From: Chloroflexi bacterium HGW-Chloroflexi-6
Lineage (GTDB): Bacteria; Chloroflexota; Anaerolineae; Anaerolineales; Villigracilaceae
Reading direction: 5' to 3'
DNA: 64,000 nucleotides
NCBI GenBank assembly: GCA_002840685.1
Contig: PHBU01000011.1
Location: 310,001 to 374,000 of the forward strand
Under the pieces are notes generated by a model. The model ran no database searches. It was given only the letters and a program-made list of their open reading frames with translations, and was not told where the DNA came from. The translations under genes were made by a program, and so were the position numbers. Shown piece after piece: positions 16,245 through 24,865 of this stretch (the stretch's first letter is position 1; every line of letters starts with the position of its first letter).

Positions 16245-16625
16245 ATGAAAAATTTCATCATCGCCCGCATCGCGTCTTTTCATCATGCATTTCATGGTTG
16301 GGGGTATGTCATCCGCACCCAGCATAACGCATGGATACATGCCGTTGCCACCAGTCTTGTCGTGATCATGGGGTTTTGGCTGGGCCTTCCGGCCCGTGAT
16401 TGGGCTACGCTAATTCTGGTGATAGCAATGGTCTGGTCTGCCGAGTTCTTTAACACATCCATCGAGGCAGTCGTAGATCTGGCCAGCCCGATCCACCACC
16501 CGCTCGCCAAAGTAGGCAAGGATGTTGGCGCAGCGGCAGTTCTGATTGCAGCAGGCGCGGCGGTGCTGGTCGGTTTGTTGATCTTGGGCCCACCCTTATT
16601 GGTTAAATTAGCTATTTGGAGATGA
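16245..16625 (+). CDS. dgkA: Diacylglycerol/undecaprenol kinase family protein
   Basis: The 126-residue protein has three or four hydrophobic helices. It carries the prokaryotic DAGK signature EFFNTSIEAVVDL near residue 67 and HPLAKVGKDVGAAAVL near 85. In Gram-positive relatives this small enzyme phosphorylates undecaprenol, returning the lipid carrier to wall and glycan synthesis; in Escherichia coli it acts on diacylglycerol. The carrier role would suit a genome with this much surface-glycan machinery. It follows ybeY by nine bases. Confidence 0.9.
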   Translation: MKNFIIARIASFHHAFHGWGYVIRTQHNAWIHAVATSLVVIMGFWLGLPARDWATLILVIAMVWSAEFFNTSIEAVVDLASPIHHPLAKVGKDVGAAAVLIAAGAAVLVGLLILGPPLLVKLAIWR

Positions 16626-16629
16626 AATA

Positions 16630-17478
16630 ATGGCTCTCACTTTTCGTTTTGGCACCGTTGGTTCACCCAGCAAAACCCCAAAAAAGCCGGGCGGCTCGGT
16701 TGGCGCGATCCTTTTCAGCCGCGAAATCGGCCTGGATGCGCTCGAGCTGGGCTGGGTACAGTCGGTGCGCGTTTCCGTCGAGACTTGCGCCCTGATCAAG
16801 GAAACCGCTGCAGCGCAGGATGTCGGCGTCAGCGTGCACGCTCCCTACTTTATCAATCTCAATGCCAACGATGAAGAATGGCCCAAGAGCCGCCAAAGGC
16901 TGATGGATGCCGCCCACTACGGCAACCTGGCCGGGGCCAGCGACATTATCTTCCATCCCGGTTCCTATTTTGAACAACCCCCGGCGGATGTGCTGAAAAT
17001 TGCCATTCCGCGTCTGCAAGGCTGTCTGGACGAGCTGCGCGGGGCGGGCAACCCGGTAATTTTGCGCCCCGAAACGATGGGCAAAAGCGCCATGCTTGGA
17101 TCGTTTGAAGATACGCTGGAAATGTCGCGCCAAATCTCTGGCGTTTTGCCCTGCCTCGACTTCGCCCACCTGCACGCCCGCCCCGGCGATGGGACGGTCA
17201 ACTCTTACGACGAGTGGAGCACCCGGCTGGAGACCTATGGCCGCTCTCTGGGCAATGAAGCGCTGGGGCAATTGCACATCCACCTTTCGGGCATCGAGTA
17301 CGGGCCCAAAGGCGAGAAAAACCACCTGCCCATCTCCGAATCCGACTTCGATCTGGATGGCCTTTTTCGGGCTCTGCATGCATTCAAAGCCGGCGGCAGG
17401 ATTTTATGCGAAAGCCCCATCATGGAAGAAGACGCGCTTTTCATGCGCAAAACCTGGCAAAGCATCAGTGATCAATAG
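16630..17478 (+). CDS. nfo: Endonuclease IV-like AP endonuclease / TIM barrel
   Basis: The 282-residue protein is a TIM barrel with the zinc ligands of endonuclease IV in the expected order: HAPYFINL near residue 75, FHPGS near 113, RPETMGK near 147, DFAHLHARP near 180, HIHLSGIEYG near 218 and CESPIMEED near 258. The enzyme cuts DNA 5' of abasic sites and removes 3' blocks. A GGAGATGAAATA ribosome-binding site precedes the ATG. It ends the plus-strand run that starts at prsW or YqeY. Confidence 0.88.
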   Translation: MALTFRFGTVGSPSKTPKKPGGSVGAILFSREIGLDALELGWVQSVRVSVETCALIKETAAAQDVGVSVHAPYFINLNANDEEWPKSRQRLMDAAHYGNLAGASDIIFHPGSYFEQPPADVLKIAIPRLQGCLDELRGAGNPVILRPETMGKSAMLGSFEDTLEMSRQISGVLPCLDFAHLHARPGDGTVNSYDEWSTRLETYGRSLGNEALGQLHIHLSGIEYGPKGEKNHLPISESDFDLDGLFRALHAFKAGGRILCESPIMEEDALFMRKTWQSISDQ

Positions 17479-17480
17479 GC

Positions 17481-17514
17481 AACAAAAAAGAGCCCCGCGA
17501 GGCTCTTTTTTGTT
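17481..17514. terminator. Bidirectional intrinsic terminator
   Basis: A perfect 14-base stem, AACAAAAAAGAGCC with its complement, and a 6-base loop lie between the convergent nfo and NarL-type regulator genes. A and T runs on both sides serve both directions. Confidence 0.88.
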
Positions 17515-17530
17515 GCTCAAATTATGCTTT

Positions 17531-18190
17531 TTAGTTGCTGATATATTCGCGCAAGTTGTGTTCAACCGCATAGGCGGCAGCTTCAGCACGATTGTTGACG
17601 CCCAGTTTTGAGAGAATGCTTGAAACATAGTTGCGCACGGTGCCTTCACCCAAAAACAGGGCTTTGGCAATCTCGCGATTGGTTTTGCCTTCAGAGACCA
17701 AAAGCAAAACATGTTTTTCCTGCTGGCTAAGGTGCGAAAAAGCCGAGGCTTCTTCATCCTTGACCGCTTTGCGAACTTCCTGAAAAACGCGCTGGGTCAC
17801 TGCCGGGTCGAGCAAGGCTTCCCCGCGTCCAACTGCATTCAGCGCATGAACCAGGTCTTCACCGCCAATTTGCTTCAGGATATAACCCGAGGCCCCGGCG
17901 CGGATGGCCGAAAAGAGCATCTCATCCTCGGCATAGGATGTCAACATAATTACTTTTGTATTAAGAAAACGCTGGACAATCTCCTCGCAAGCTTCGATCC
18001 CCGAGGTGCCAGGCAGGCGAATATCCATCACAACAATATCGGGCTGTAAATTTGCAACCTGCTCCAATGCCTCACGCGCTGAGCTGGCCTCGCCAATCAC
18101 CTCAAAGTTGGGGTGTCTATCAAGTAGCGCCTTTAAACCCAGTCGAACAACTTCATGATCATCCACCAGCAAAATACGCTGTTTTGCCAT
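17531..18190 (-). CDS. NarL/FixJ-family response regulator
   Basis: The 219-residue protein has a receiver domain (1-120) with the acid pocket DDHE at 10-13, phospho-acceptor D near 56 (VMDIRLPG) and K near 106 (ILKQ). A LuxR-type helix-turn-helix follows at 150-212 ([22 protein letters not shown]). The layout is like DevR/DosR. No histidine kinase is adjacent. It lies about 100 bases after the OmpR-type regulator on the same strand, without an evident terminator between, so it may be the last gene of the phospho-signalling operon or have its own promoter. Confidence 0.92.
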   Translation of the reverse strand: MAKQRILLVDDHEVVRLGLKALLDRHPNFEVIGEASSAREALEQVANLQPDIVVMDIRLPGTSGIEACEEIVQRFLNTKVIMLTSYAEDEMLFSAIRAGASGYILKQIGGEDLVHALNAVGRGEALLDPAVTQRVFQEVRKAVKDEEASAFSHLSQQEKHVLLLVSEGKTNREIAKALFLGEGTVRNYVSSILSKLGVNNRAEAAAYAVEHNLREYISN

Positions 18191-18289
18191 GCACTCCTAC
18201 CTCTCTGGTTTGGATTTGAGAGTATAGCCGAGACAGGTTTGTCTGACAAGGGCCTCACAAAAACGACCAGAAATATCGTCTTTTTAGAT

Positions 18290-19009
18290 TTATTCTTTTT
18301 GTCGCCTGAAGTCAAGAAAACGGTACCCAACACCGCGCTCAGTCAGGATATATTTTGGGTTGGCCGGGTCTTTTTCGAGTTTCTGGCGCAGGTAGTTGAT
18401 ATAAAGACGAACGTAATGTGGCTCGTCGCGGTATTCGTAGCCCCAGACCTTGGCCAACAACTGGTCGTGCGAAACAACCCAACCCGCATTCTGCACTAAG
18501 TGGAAGAGCAGGCGATATTCAGTCGGGCGCAGCTTGACGATTTTACTCTCAAGCCAGACTTCGCGGCGATCGAAATCGATCTTGAGCCGTTCATCCACCT
18601 CGATCAGGCCATGCATGGAACCGCTGGCCGATTCGGTGCGGCGCAAGACCGCCTTTACGCGGCTGACAAGTTCCCTTGGGCTGAACGGCTTGGTAACATA
18701 ATCGTCCGCCCCGAGTTCGAGGCCGCGCACCCTGTCATCTTCCTCACTTTTAGCGGTCAACATGATAACCGGCACGTTGCTGATCTCGCGGATCATTTCC
18801 AGAACTTCAAAGCCGTTCAAATCGGGCATCATCACGTCGAGCAGTATCAAATCGGGAGTAATGTCGCGCAGTCGCTGAACAGCCTGTTTTCCGTTGAATG
18901 CTTCACTTACCTGGAAACCGTCATGTTCCAGATTAAGACGAATAAAACGCACCATGCGTTCTTCGTCATCCACAACCAGAATGCGCCTGCGTTCAAAATC
19001 GTCTGTCAT
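18290..19009 (-). CDS. OmpR/PhoB-family response regulator
   Basis: The 239-residue protein has a receiver (8-122) with DDEE, phospho-acceptor D in LLDVMMPD near 57 and K in TKPFSP near 108. A winged-helix DNA-binding domain follows (140-233) with [11 protein letters not shown] and the closing [12 protein letters not shown]. It starts five bases after the small gene at 19015-19254 and belongs to the operon that begins with the protein kinase at 24.1 kb. No cognate histidine kinase is in this operon, so cross-talk with the Ser/Thr system is possible. Confidence 0.92.
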   Translation of the reverse strand: MTDDFERRRILVVDDEERMVRFIRLNLEHDGFQVSEAFNGKQAVQRLRDITPDLILLDVMMPDLNGFEVLEMIREISNVPVIMLTAKSEEDDRVRGLELGADDYVTKPFSPRELVSRVKAVLRRTESASGSMHGLIEVDERLKIDFDRREVWLESKIVKLRPTEYRLLFHLVQNAGWVVSHDQLLAKVWGYEYRDEPHYVRLYINYLRQKLEKDPANPKYILTERGVGYRFLDFRRQKE

Positions 19010-19014
19010 TTTCT

Positions 19015-19254
19015 TTACTCCCTAACGAACCCGATGATCTGTTCATCATCTTCGCCTGGCATGACCTCGATGTACGTAACGCGGTTCATCGGCCAGATCA
19101 CCTGGGTCACATTTGCCAAAAGATAATGTAAATCCTTGCCATCACGCCTACGCGGGTTGCGAACAAAAAGGCTGGTATCAGATGGGCCAGGAAAAGAATC
19201 AACTTCACCCAAAATGGGATCTTCGTTATTGATGTGGATCAAGATGGTTGGCAT
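19015..19254 (-). CDS. Small conserved-looking hypothetical protein
   Basis: A 79-residue soluble protein that I do not recognise. It is acidic, with an Asp/Glu-rich tail (MPGEDDEQI) and a basic patch ([14 protein letters not shown]) near residue 33. It fits tightly between the FHA protein (nine bases upstream) and the OmpR regulator (five bases downstream), so it is very likely a real gene of the operon. A predicted beta-rich, barrel-like adaptor is one possibility; no function can be assigned. Confidence 0.65.
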   Translation of the reverse strand: MPTILIHINNEDPILGEVDSFPGPSDTSLFVRNPRRRDGKDLHYLLANVTQVIWPMNRVTYIEVMPGEDDEQIIGFVRE

Positions 19255-19263
19255 AGCTTCACC

Positions 19264-19764
19264 TTACATTAAATTCAAAATTATTTGGATTTTTAGTTTT
19301 CCGAGCGCAAGAATATCACCATGTCGAAGCGGACTTTCAGCATTGGCGATCAAGCGCACACCGTTCAAATAAGTTCCATTGGCAGAACCCAGATCCATCA
19401 CCGTGACCTGGCCATTCACCAGGCGAATGACAGCGTGAAGGCGCGAAACCCCATGATTAAAGGCCTGATACGTTGTCAAATCCAAATCCGGCATGATGGG
19501 TTGGTTTTCGCTCAGGCGTCCCAGCGTAAACTCGGTCCGCTCCGAGACCGGAATGATTTGCCCACCATCAAGCAAATGCAAGGATATCCAGGTACTGGTG
19601 GCGGTCGGATTAAGCCCACCCATCGGCGCTGTGTGCAATTCTTCTGTTTCCTTATAAATCTGCTGAGTTTTCTGACCTTCAAGCTGCACCAATTGCATAC
19701 CGCATTCGCTGCAAAAAATTGCGCCTGAAGGTTCTTGATTTTTACAGTTTGAGCAAACAATCAT
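19264..19764 (-). CDS. FHA-domain protein with N-terminal zinc ribbon
   Basis: The 166-residue protein opens with a four-Cys ribbon (CSNCKN at 4 and CSECGM at 18). A linker with a short TEELHTAPM segment follows, then an FHA domain at about 80-160 with FTLGR, the SRLHAVI core and GSANGTYLNG. FHA domains bind phosphothreonine, and the threonines in the linker are potential kinase targets, as in GarA/FhaA-type proteins. It overlaps the J-VWA gene upstream by four bases (ATGA), so the two products are probably made in equal amounts. It should be a reader or substrate of the kinase encoded in the same operon. Confidence 0.88.
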   Translation of the reverse strand: MIVCSNCKNQEPSGAIFCSECGMQLVQLEGQKTQQIYKETEELHTAPMGGLNPTATSTWISLHLLDGGQIIPVSERTEFTLGRLSENQPIMPDLDLTTYQAFNHGVSRLHAVIRLVNGQVTVMDLGSANGTYLNGVRLIANAESPLRHGDILALGKLKIQIILNLM

Positions 19765-21248
19765 GATACACGATTCCCTGGCATCAAAAGCGACCTTGTG
19801 CCATATTTAATCTGTTTTTGACCAGATTCGCTAAATGTTTTTTGCTGTTCAATATGCTGGGCTTCAAGCAAGATTGTTTTGGCAAGACCTTTTTCACCTT
19901 GTGAGAGTAAGTGGGTTGCCAGTTGCTGCAGATGTTTGGTAGCTTTTTCATAATCTCCAGACTCAACAGCCACTCTTGCTTTTTCTTGCATTCGATAAAG
20001 GGTCAACTTGGACAAAGCCTGCATAATGGCCGGTGGGGGCGGAGGCGGTACTGCATTATCATCCACCATGACACTGAGCTTGACAGGAAAGTTCGGAACA
20101 GGAGTAAGCACAGATGCCACGGTCGACTCAATGTACCCGGTCAGTAGATCCAGAGATCGAAGGTTGGTTCGATCCGATTCAATACTTAATTCCAGCAAAA
20201 CCCTCAGCGGTTCATCATATAAAACCGGGCCAAAGCGAGTGACCTCACCAAAAGATAATACTCCAGATTCAGGCTGGATCCGGAAGGCATACTCCACAGA
20301 AACGCCGGGAGCCGGTTCGACATATAAATCAACACTCTGCGCAAAAGCCCTGGAAAGATAAGTGAACTTTTCATTCAACAAGCGTTCAATATCATCCGGC
20401 TGCTGGATGAACATTGAACTTCCACCACTGATATTGGTCAGGTGGTCGAGAAAAACATCATTCCAGCTGCTGCCAAGCCCCAAACCGCTAATGCCGATGC
20501 CTTCACTGGCAGCAATTTTTGCGATTTCGTAACATTGTTGCTCATCGCCATAAGTGCGCCCATCCGTCAGTAAAATAACATGGTTGACATAGTTGGGGCT
20601 GTTATATCTTTGAACTTCATCAATCGCGGTTTTAAGTCCCTGAAATATCTCGGTGCCGCCGCCAGTCGTGAGCGTTTGAATTTGCATCTCACTGCGGCGC
20701 ACATTGATCTGCCTGGAAGCCGGGATGGCGACTTCTGCTCTATCGCTAAAACGCACAAGTGAAAAAATATCTTCGGGCGCGAGGCGTTGAATCAGCTGTA
20801 GCGCTGAAGCCTTGGCCATCTCCATTTTTGGCCCTTGCATCGATGTGGAACAGTCCAGAACCAGGCAAATATTAAGAGGCGGCGTCTTTGCAGTCCTCGC
20901 ATGGTCGGCTGATGTGGCAATTGTGGCAAGAGCATATACCAATTGCTTATCTTTGCCGCCATGGATGCTGGGACGACTCAGTTCAATTTTACAATCAAGA
21001 GGAGATCGAAAAACTTGTTCCACTTCATCGGCAGGCAGGGTCGCATCATAAGCCGCACGACGCTGCGGATCAACCAAAACCTGATACGCTTGTTGAACGT
21101 CAAGAAATAGCTCTGTTTCGCCAGGAGCCTGGTTTTTATCCGGGTGAAGTTTTTTTGCTGATTTAAGATAAGCACGTCGAACTTCTTCTGGCGTAGCAGA
21201 ACGAAATAATCCAAGCAACGCGTATAAATTCGACTTTTTGGGAGACAT
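19761..21248 (-). CDS. J-domain / von Willebrand factor A fusion protein
   Basis: The 495-residue protein has an N-terminal DnaJ J-domain (7-70) with an intact HPD (KLHPDKN). A VWA domain follows at about 125-300 with a complete MIDAS: DCSTS near 130, T in GGGTEIF near 196 and D in LLTDGRTYGDE near 226. A beta-rich segment and a helical tail come last. The J-domain should recruit DnaK and stimulate its ATPase; the VWA part binds partners through a metal. I know J-domain and VWA proteins separately, and the VWA-PP2C-kinase grouping from TerY-type triads, but this fusion is unusual. It lies between PP2C and FHA genes in one operon. Confidence 0.88.
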   Translation of the reverse strand: MSPKKSNLYALLGLFRSATPEEVRRAYLKSAKKLHPDKNQAPGETELFLDVQQAYQVLVDPQRRAAYDATLPADEVEQVFRSPLDCKIELSRPSIHGGKDKQLVYALATIATSADHARTAKTPPLNICLVLDCSTSMQGPKMEMAKASALQLIQRLAPEDIFSLVRFSDRAEVAIPASRQINVRRSEMQIQTLTTGGGTEIFQGLKTAIDEVQRYNSPNYVNHVILLTDGRTYGDEQQCYEIAKIAASEGIGISGLGLGSSWNDVFLDHLTNISGGSSMFIQQPDDIERLLNEKFTYLSRAFAQSVDLYVEPAPGVSVEYAFRIQPESGVLSFGEVTRFGPVLYDEPLRVLLELSIESDRTNLRSLDLLTGYIESTVASVLTPVPNFPVKLSVMVDDNAVPPPPPPAIMQALSKLTLYRMQEKARVAVESGDYEKATKHLQQLATHLLSQGEKGLAKTILLEAQHIEQQKTFSESGQKQIKYGTRSLLMPGNRVS

Positions 21249-21268
21249 GATAATTTACTAAGATACCC

Positions 21269-22177
21269 CTAACCCAGCAACTGCACCAAAACAGCGCTGA
21301 TGTTGTCCGGGCCACCAGATGCATTGGCTGACGAGATCAGGTTCTGGCAAGCACGCTGAATTGTTGGGGCTTCAGAGATGATCTTTTTCATCTCGTCATC
21401 TGGCACAACACCCCACAAACCATCAGAACAAAGCAGCAAATATCCACCCACCGGAAACGGAATCGTAGACAAATCAGGGTCAAGCGTTTCGCCCTGGCCT
21501 AAAGCCCGGTATAGAACATTACGCTGGGGATGCACAGCGGCCTCTGCCGATGTAATCTGCCCCAATTCTTCAAGACGTCTCACCAACGAGTGATCGCGAG
21601 TGATCGCTTCCATGCGCTGGTCATTGTAGAAAAGATAACCCCGGCTGTCGCCAACGTGCCCTATCGTCAACTGCTGCCCGACAACGAGCGCCGCGGTAAC
21701 AGTGGTGCCACTTCCAGGCGCTTCATTCAAAACAACCCGTTGCGCTTCTGCAATGGCAGCCTGCATGATTTCTTGCAACGATTCTTCGACAGGGATGGAT
21801 GGTTGGCCAAACAAGGTGTTATGAAATTTTTTCAAAATGTAACCAGAGATAACCCTGATGGCCGTATTACTCGCGATCTCACCATATTGGTGTCCACCCA
21901 TACCATCAGCAATGATGAACAAGCCAAAAGGTGCGGTGCTGGTATGACCGGCAATCGTGGTAGCCAGAGTAAACAGGCTGTCTTCATTTAACTCGCGCTG
22001 GCGCCCGATTGACTGGGCGCTTGTCACAAGCAATTGAACCGGCTCAAAGCGATTGGCAGTCATTGCCCGAATCGATTGTAACTGCACATCTGACAGCGGT
22101 GCTGTAACAACATTGTCCAGGGCGTGTTTTACAGGTTCTTCAGTACGGCCAAAGATTTTTCTAAAAAAGTTAAGCAC
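21269..22177 (-). CDS. PP2C-type protein serine/threonine phosphatase
   Basis: The 302-residue protein has the PP2C motifs in order: RELNEDSLF near 63, IIADGMGGHQYGE near 88, GSGTTVTAALV near 148, IGHVGDSRGYLF near 166, LCSDGLWGVV near 247 and GGPDNISAVLV near 290. The acidic metal ligands are intact, so it should be an active Mn2+/Mg2+ phosphatase. A short basic N-terminal leader precedes the domain and no membrane helix is seen. It follows the kinase gene by 23 bases and should reverse its phosphorylations. Confidence 0.93.
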   Translation of the reverse strand: MLNFFRKIFGRTEEPVKHALDNVVTAPLSDVQLQSIRAMTANRFEPVQLLVTSAQSIGRQRELNEDSLFTLATTIAGHTSTAPFGLFIIADGMGGHQYGEIASNTAIRVISGYILKKFHNTLFGQPSIPVEESLQEIMQAAIAEAQRVVLNEAPGSGTTVTAALVVGQQLTIGHVGDSRGYLFYNDQRMEAITRDHSLVRRLEELGQITSAEAAVHPQRNVLYRALGQGETLDPDLSTIPFPVGGYLLLCSDGLWGVVPDDEMKKIISEAPTIQRACQNLISSANASGGPDNISAVLVQLLG

Positions 22178-22200
22178 AGCAAAACTCCTTGATGCGAATA

Positions 22201-24087
22201 TTATGCCAGCAAAGCATAAATGAAATGGTCATGCGAGCCTACATAGACAATATCATCATAAACGAGTGGCGCTCCAGTGATTGGGGCCTTGGTTTCATAT
22301 TTCCAACGCAAACGGCCCGTTTTATATTCTATACAATAAAGATTTCCATCGACTGAACCGCAATAAACACAATCTTTATAGATAACCGGCGAGCCATTCA
22401 CCTGATGGTTGGTCTTAAAACGCCAAATTTCTTTTGCAGACTTGGATTCGAGCCCATAAATATTACCATCTGATGATCCCGTAATAACAATATTATCAAC
22501 CACAACAGGAGAAACGATCGACGGTTTTTCCATGCGGAATCGCCAAATCAGCCAACCAGACTTGGCATCCAGCGCATATAAATACATATCCACAGAATTG
22601 AAATAAACAACATTGTCTTGCACCCAGGGTGATGAAGTAATACCGCGCTTGGCTTTAAAACGCCATTTGGGATTACCACGATAATCCAGCGCGAAAAAAT
22701 CACCTGCTTCATTGCCAAAATAAACCAATTCATTTGCGATAAAAGGACTGGAGCGCACTGGCCCGCCCGTATCAAACTTCCATGCTTCGCGATTGGCATC
22801 AATATTAACTGCGTGAAGGTGCCCGTCATCAGAGCCAAAGAATATATGATTATCTGCAATACGCGGTGAAGAACGAATACGGTCATCCGTATAGTACGAC
22901 CAATTCAGTTTCCCCGTACGAGCACTAACGGCATGTAAACGATGATCTTCTGAACCAAAATAGATTGAATCTTCAAAAGCCACTGGACGGGTAACGATAC
23001 CGCCATCAGCCGCATATTTCCACTGGAATTCACCATTTGCAGCATTCAGGGCATACAGGTTATTGTCGTAACAACCAATATAGATCACACCACTGTGCAA
23101 TAAGGGTGTACCACGCAATTCGTCTTCACATTGAAATGCCCAGATAGGCTTAATTCCGCTGTTAACCACCGAACTGGATGATTTGGAGCCGATGTTCATC
23201 CGGCTTAGCAGCCCCGTCTTACGCCCCGCACCAATAAGGGCTTCTTTGAAATCCTCCACCGAATTGTAACGGTCTTCAGCATTATATTGCAAAGCCGTAT
23301 TGACAACCGTTTCGAGTTCAAGCGAAACATTTGGGTTGATCTTGCGAATCGGGCGTTCTGCAAAAGAAAAGGGCGGCTCAAGGCGCGGATCGCGCCGTGT
23401 TAACAAGTGATGTAAAGTAGCACCCAGCGCATAAATATCCGCTTTTGTAGTGGCTTCGCCGCGGTACTGTTCTGGCGGGGAATAACCTTCCGTGCCAATC
23501 ATTGTCCCTTTTTGGCCCGTCTGGAAAGTCTTTGCAATCCCAAAATCGACCAACATGATGTGATTGTGTTGATCAATCATCACATTGGAAGGTTTCATAT
23601 CCCGAAAAATGATGGGGTCAGGTTTGTGATTGTGCAGGAAAGTCACTACTTCACACAATTCAATACCCCATGTCAATATTTGTTCTTCTGGCAAAAAAGC
23701 ATCAGATTGAGAGAGAATAACTTCCAAATCTTTACCATTAACAAATTCAAGCACCAGGTACGAGCGATTGTCCAGGGTGAAATAATCATAAATTCGTGGA
23801 ATGGATGGGTGGCTAAGGGTCGCCAAGATATTGGCTTCGCGCTCGAAGTTTTGAACGATCGTCTGTCGCACCAAAGGATCTGGCGCCTGGTTAATCATTT
23901 CTTTAACCGCAACCAGCTTAACAACATTCGGAAAATGCAAATCCCGGGCGCGATACACAGAACCCATACCGCCAATACCAATCACTTCTTGAATGAGATA
24001 GCGATTCATCAAGTTAATACCGGAGTTCAATTGGCCGGCATCTGAGCGGTTTTCCGGGCTGTGCCCATCAATGAGTTGGGTTTCCAT
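22201..24087 (-). CDS. Soluble Ser/Thr protein kinase with C-terminal PQQ beta-propeller
   Basis: The 628-residue protein joins a Hanks-type kinase (about 29-290) to seven or so PQQ-like repeats (about 315-628). Kinase motifs are GIGGMGSVYRA, the ATP lysine in AVKEM, FRDMKPSNVM (F replaces the H of HRD), DFG and SPPEQY. The repeats follow the pattern VYFGSxDxxLYALDxxxG and should form a propeller. No membrane helix separates the halves, unlike PknB/PknD-type sensors, so the propeller is probably cytoplasmic. It is the first gene of the operon. Its base composition looks AT-richer than the neighbouring operons. Confidence 0.92.
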   Translation of the reverse strand: METQLIDGHSPENRSDAGQLNSGINLMNRYLIQEVIGIGGMGSVYRARDLHFPNVVKLVAVKEMINQAPDPLVRQTIVQNFEREANILATLSHPSIPRIYDYFTLDNRSYLVLEFVNGKDLEVILSQSDAFLPEEQILTWGIELCEVVTFLHNHKPDPIIFRDMKPSNVMIDQHNHIMLVDFGIAKTFQTGQKGTMIGTEGYSPPEQYRGEATTKADIYALGATLHHLLTRRDPRLEPPFSFAERPIRKINPNVSLELETVVNTALQYNAEDRYNSVEDFKEALIGAGRKTGLLSRMNIGSKSSSSVVNSGIKPIWAFQCEDELRGTPLLHSGVIYIGCYDNNLYALNAANGEFQWKYAADGGIVTRPVAFEDSIYFGSEDHRLHAVSARTGKLNWSYYTDDRIRSSPRIADNHIFFGSDDGHLHAVNIDANREAWKFDTGGPVRSSPFIANELVYFGNEAGDFFALDYRGNPKWRFKAKRGITSSPWVQDNVVYFNSVDMYLYALDAKSGWLIWRFRMEKPSIVSPVVVDNIVITGSSDGNIYGLESKSAKEIWRFKTNHQVNGSPVIYKDCVYCGSVDGNLYCIEYKTGRLRWKYETKAPITGAPLVYDDIVYVGSHDHFIYALLA

Positions 24088-24202
24088 AAATAATCAGGGT
24101 TATCCACAAAATAATTAATGAATTATAGCCCATCCCTATCCGAATTTGCAACATTTGTTCATTTTTGGAACAATATTGCGCATTTGTAAACAAAAACCGC
24201 TA

Positions 24203-24231
24203 TTGCAGGCTGGCAGATTGTGTCATAAAAT
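24203..24231 (+). promoter_or_regulatory. Promoter of a probably leaderless metallophosphoesterase mRNA
   Basis: TTGCAG (24203-24208) and TAAAAT (24226-24231) are 17 bases apart. The ATG at 24242 lies only ten bases after the -10 box, without a Shine-Dalgarno sequence, so the transcript would begin at or within a few bases of the start codon. Confidence 0.5.
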
Positions 24232-24241
24232 TCACCCCACA

Positions 24242-24865
24242 ATGAAAGTATTGGCGATCAGTGACCAAATTATAGACCGGCTGTATTCGACGTCGGTACG
24301 CGAAACGTACCCTGATGTTTCTTTGGTGCTCTCTTGCGGCGATCTGCCTTATGAATATCTGGAATTTCTCGTTTCAATTTACAATGTGCCACTCTTGTAC
24401 GTTCCAGGCAACCACGACCCTGACTACACCCTGAACGATTCGCGCGCCAGAGCGCATGGCTGTGAAAATATTGATGGCAGAAGCCTTTTTATGAAAAAAC
24501 TGTTCTTTGCCGGTCTGGGCGGGAGCATTGAATACCAGCCAGGAACACCCAACCAGTATACCCAGCTAGGAATGTACTTACGGGTATATCGGATGTTGCC
24601 ATCGTTGATCTGGAAAAAAATTCGTTCAGGCCAAAGATTGGATGTTCTACTGACCCACTCACCGCCCTACGGCATCCATGACGACGATGACCCAGCCCAT
24701 GAAGGTTTGCGTGCCATCAACCTTCTCATGCGGGTCATGCGACCACGCCATCTCTTGCACGGACATACTATCTTCTACCGCCAGAACCTGCAAGATCATG
24801 TCACCAACAGCAATGGCACAAAAATTATAAATATCTATCCATTCAGGGTAATGAATTTAGAATGA
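24242..24865 (+). CDS. Calcineurin-like metallophosphoesterase
   Basis: The 207-residue protein carries the metal-binding series of the family: D in LAISDQI at residue 7, CGDLPYEYLE near 35, PGNHDPD near 57, THSPPYG near 140 and LHGHT near 177. It could cleave a phosphodiester or phosphomonoester; the substrate is unknown. I start it at the ATG at 24242 because the family motif begins at once; an upstream ATG adds 32 residues with no matching motif. It overlaps the next gene by four bases. Confidence 0.85.
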   Translation: MKVLAISDQIIDRLYSTSVRETYPDVSLVLSCGDLPYEYLEFLVSIYNVPLLYVPGNHDPDYTLNDSRARAHGCENIDGRSLFMKKLFFAGLGGSIEYQPGTPNQYTQLGMYLRVYRMLPSLIWKKIRSGQRLDVLLTHSPPYGIHDDDDPAHEGLRAINLLMRVMRPRHLLHGHTIFYRQNLQDHVTNSNGTKIINIYPFRVMNLE

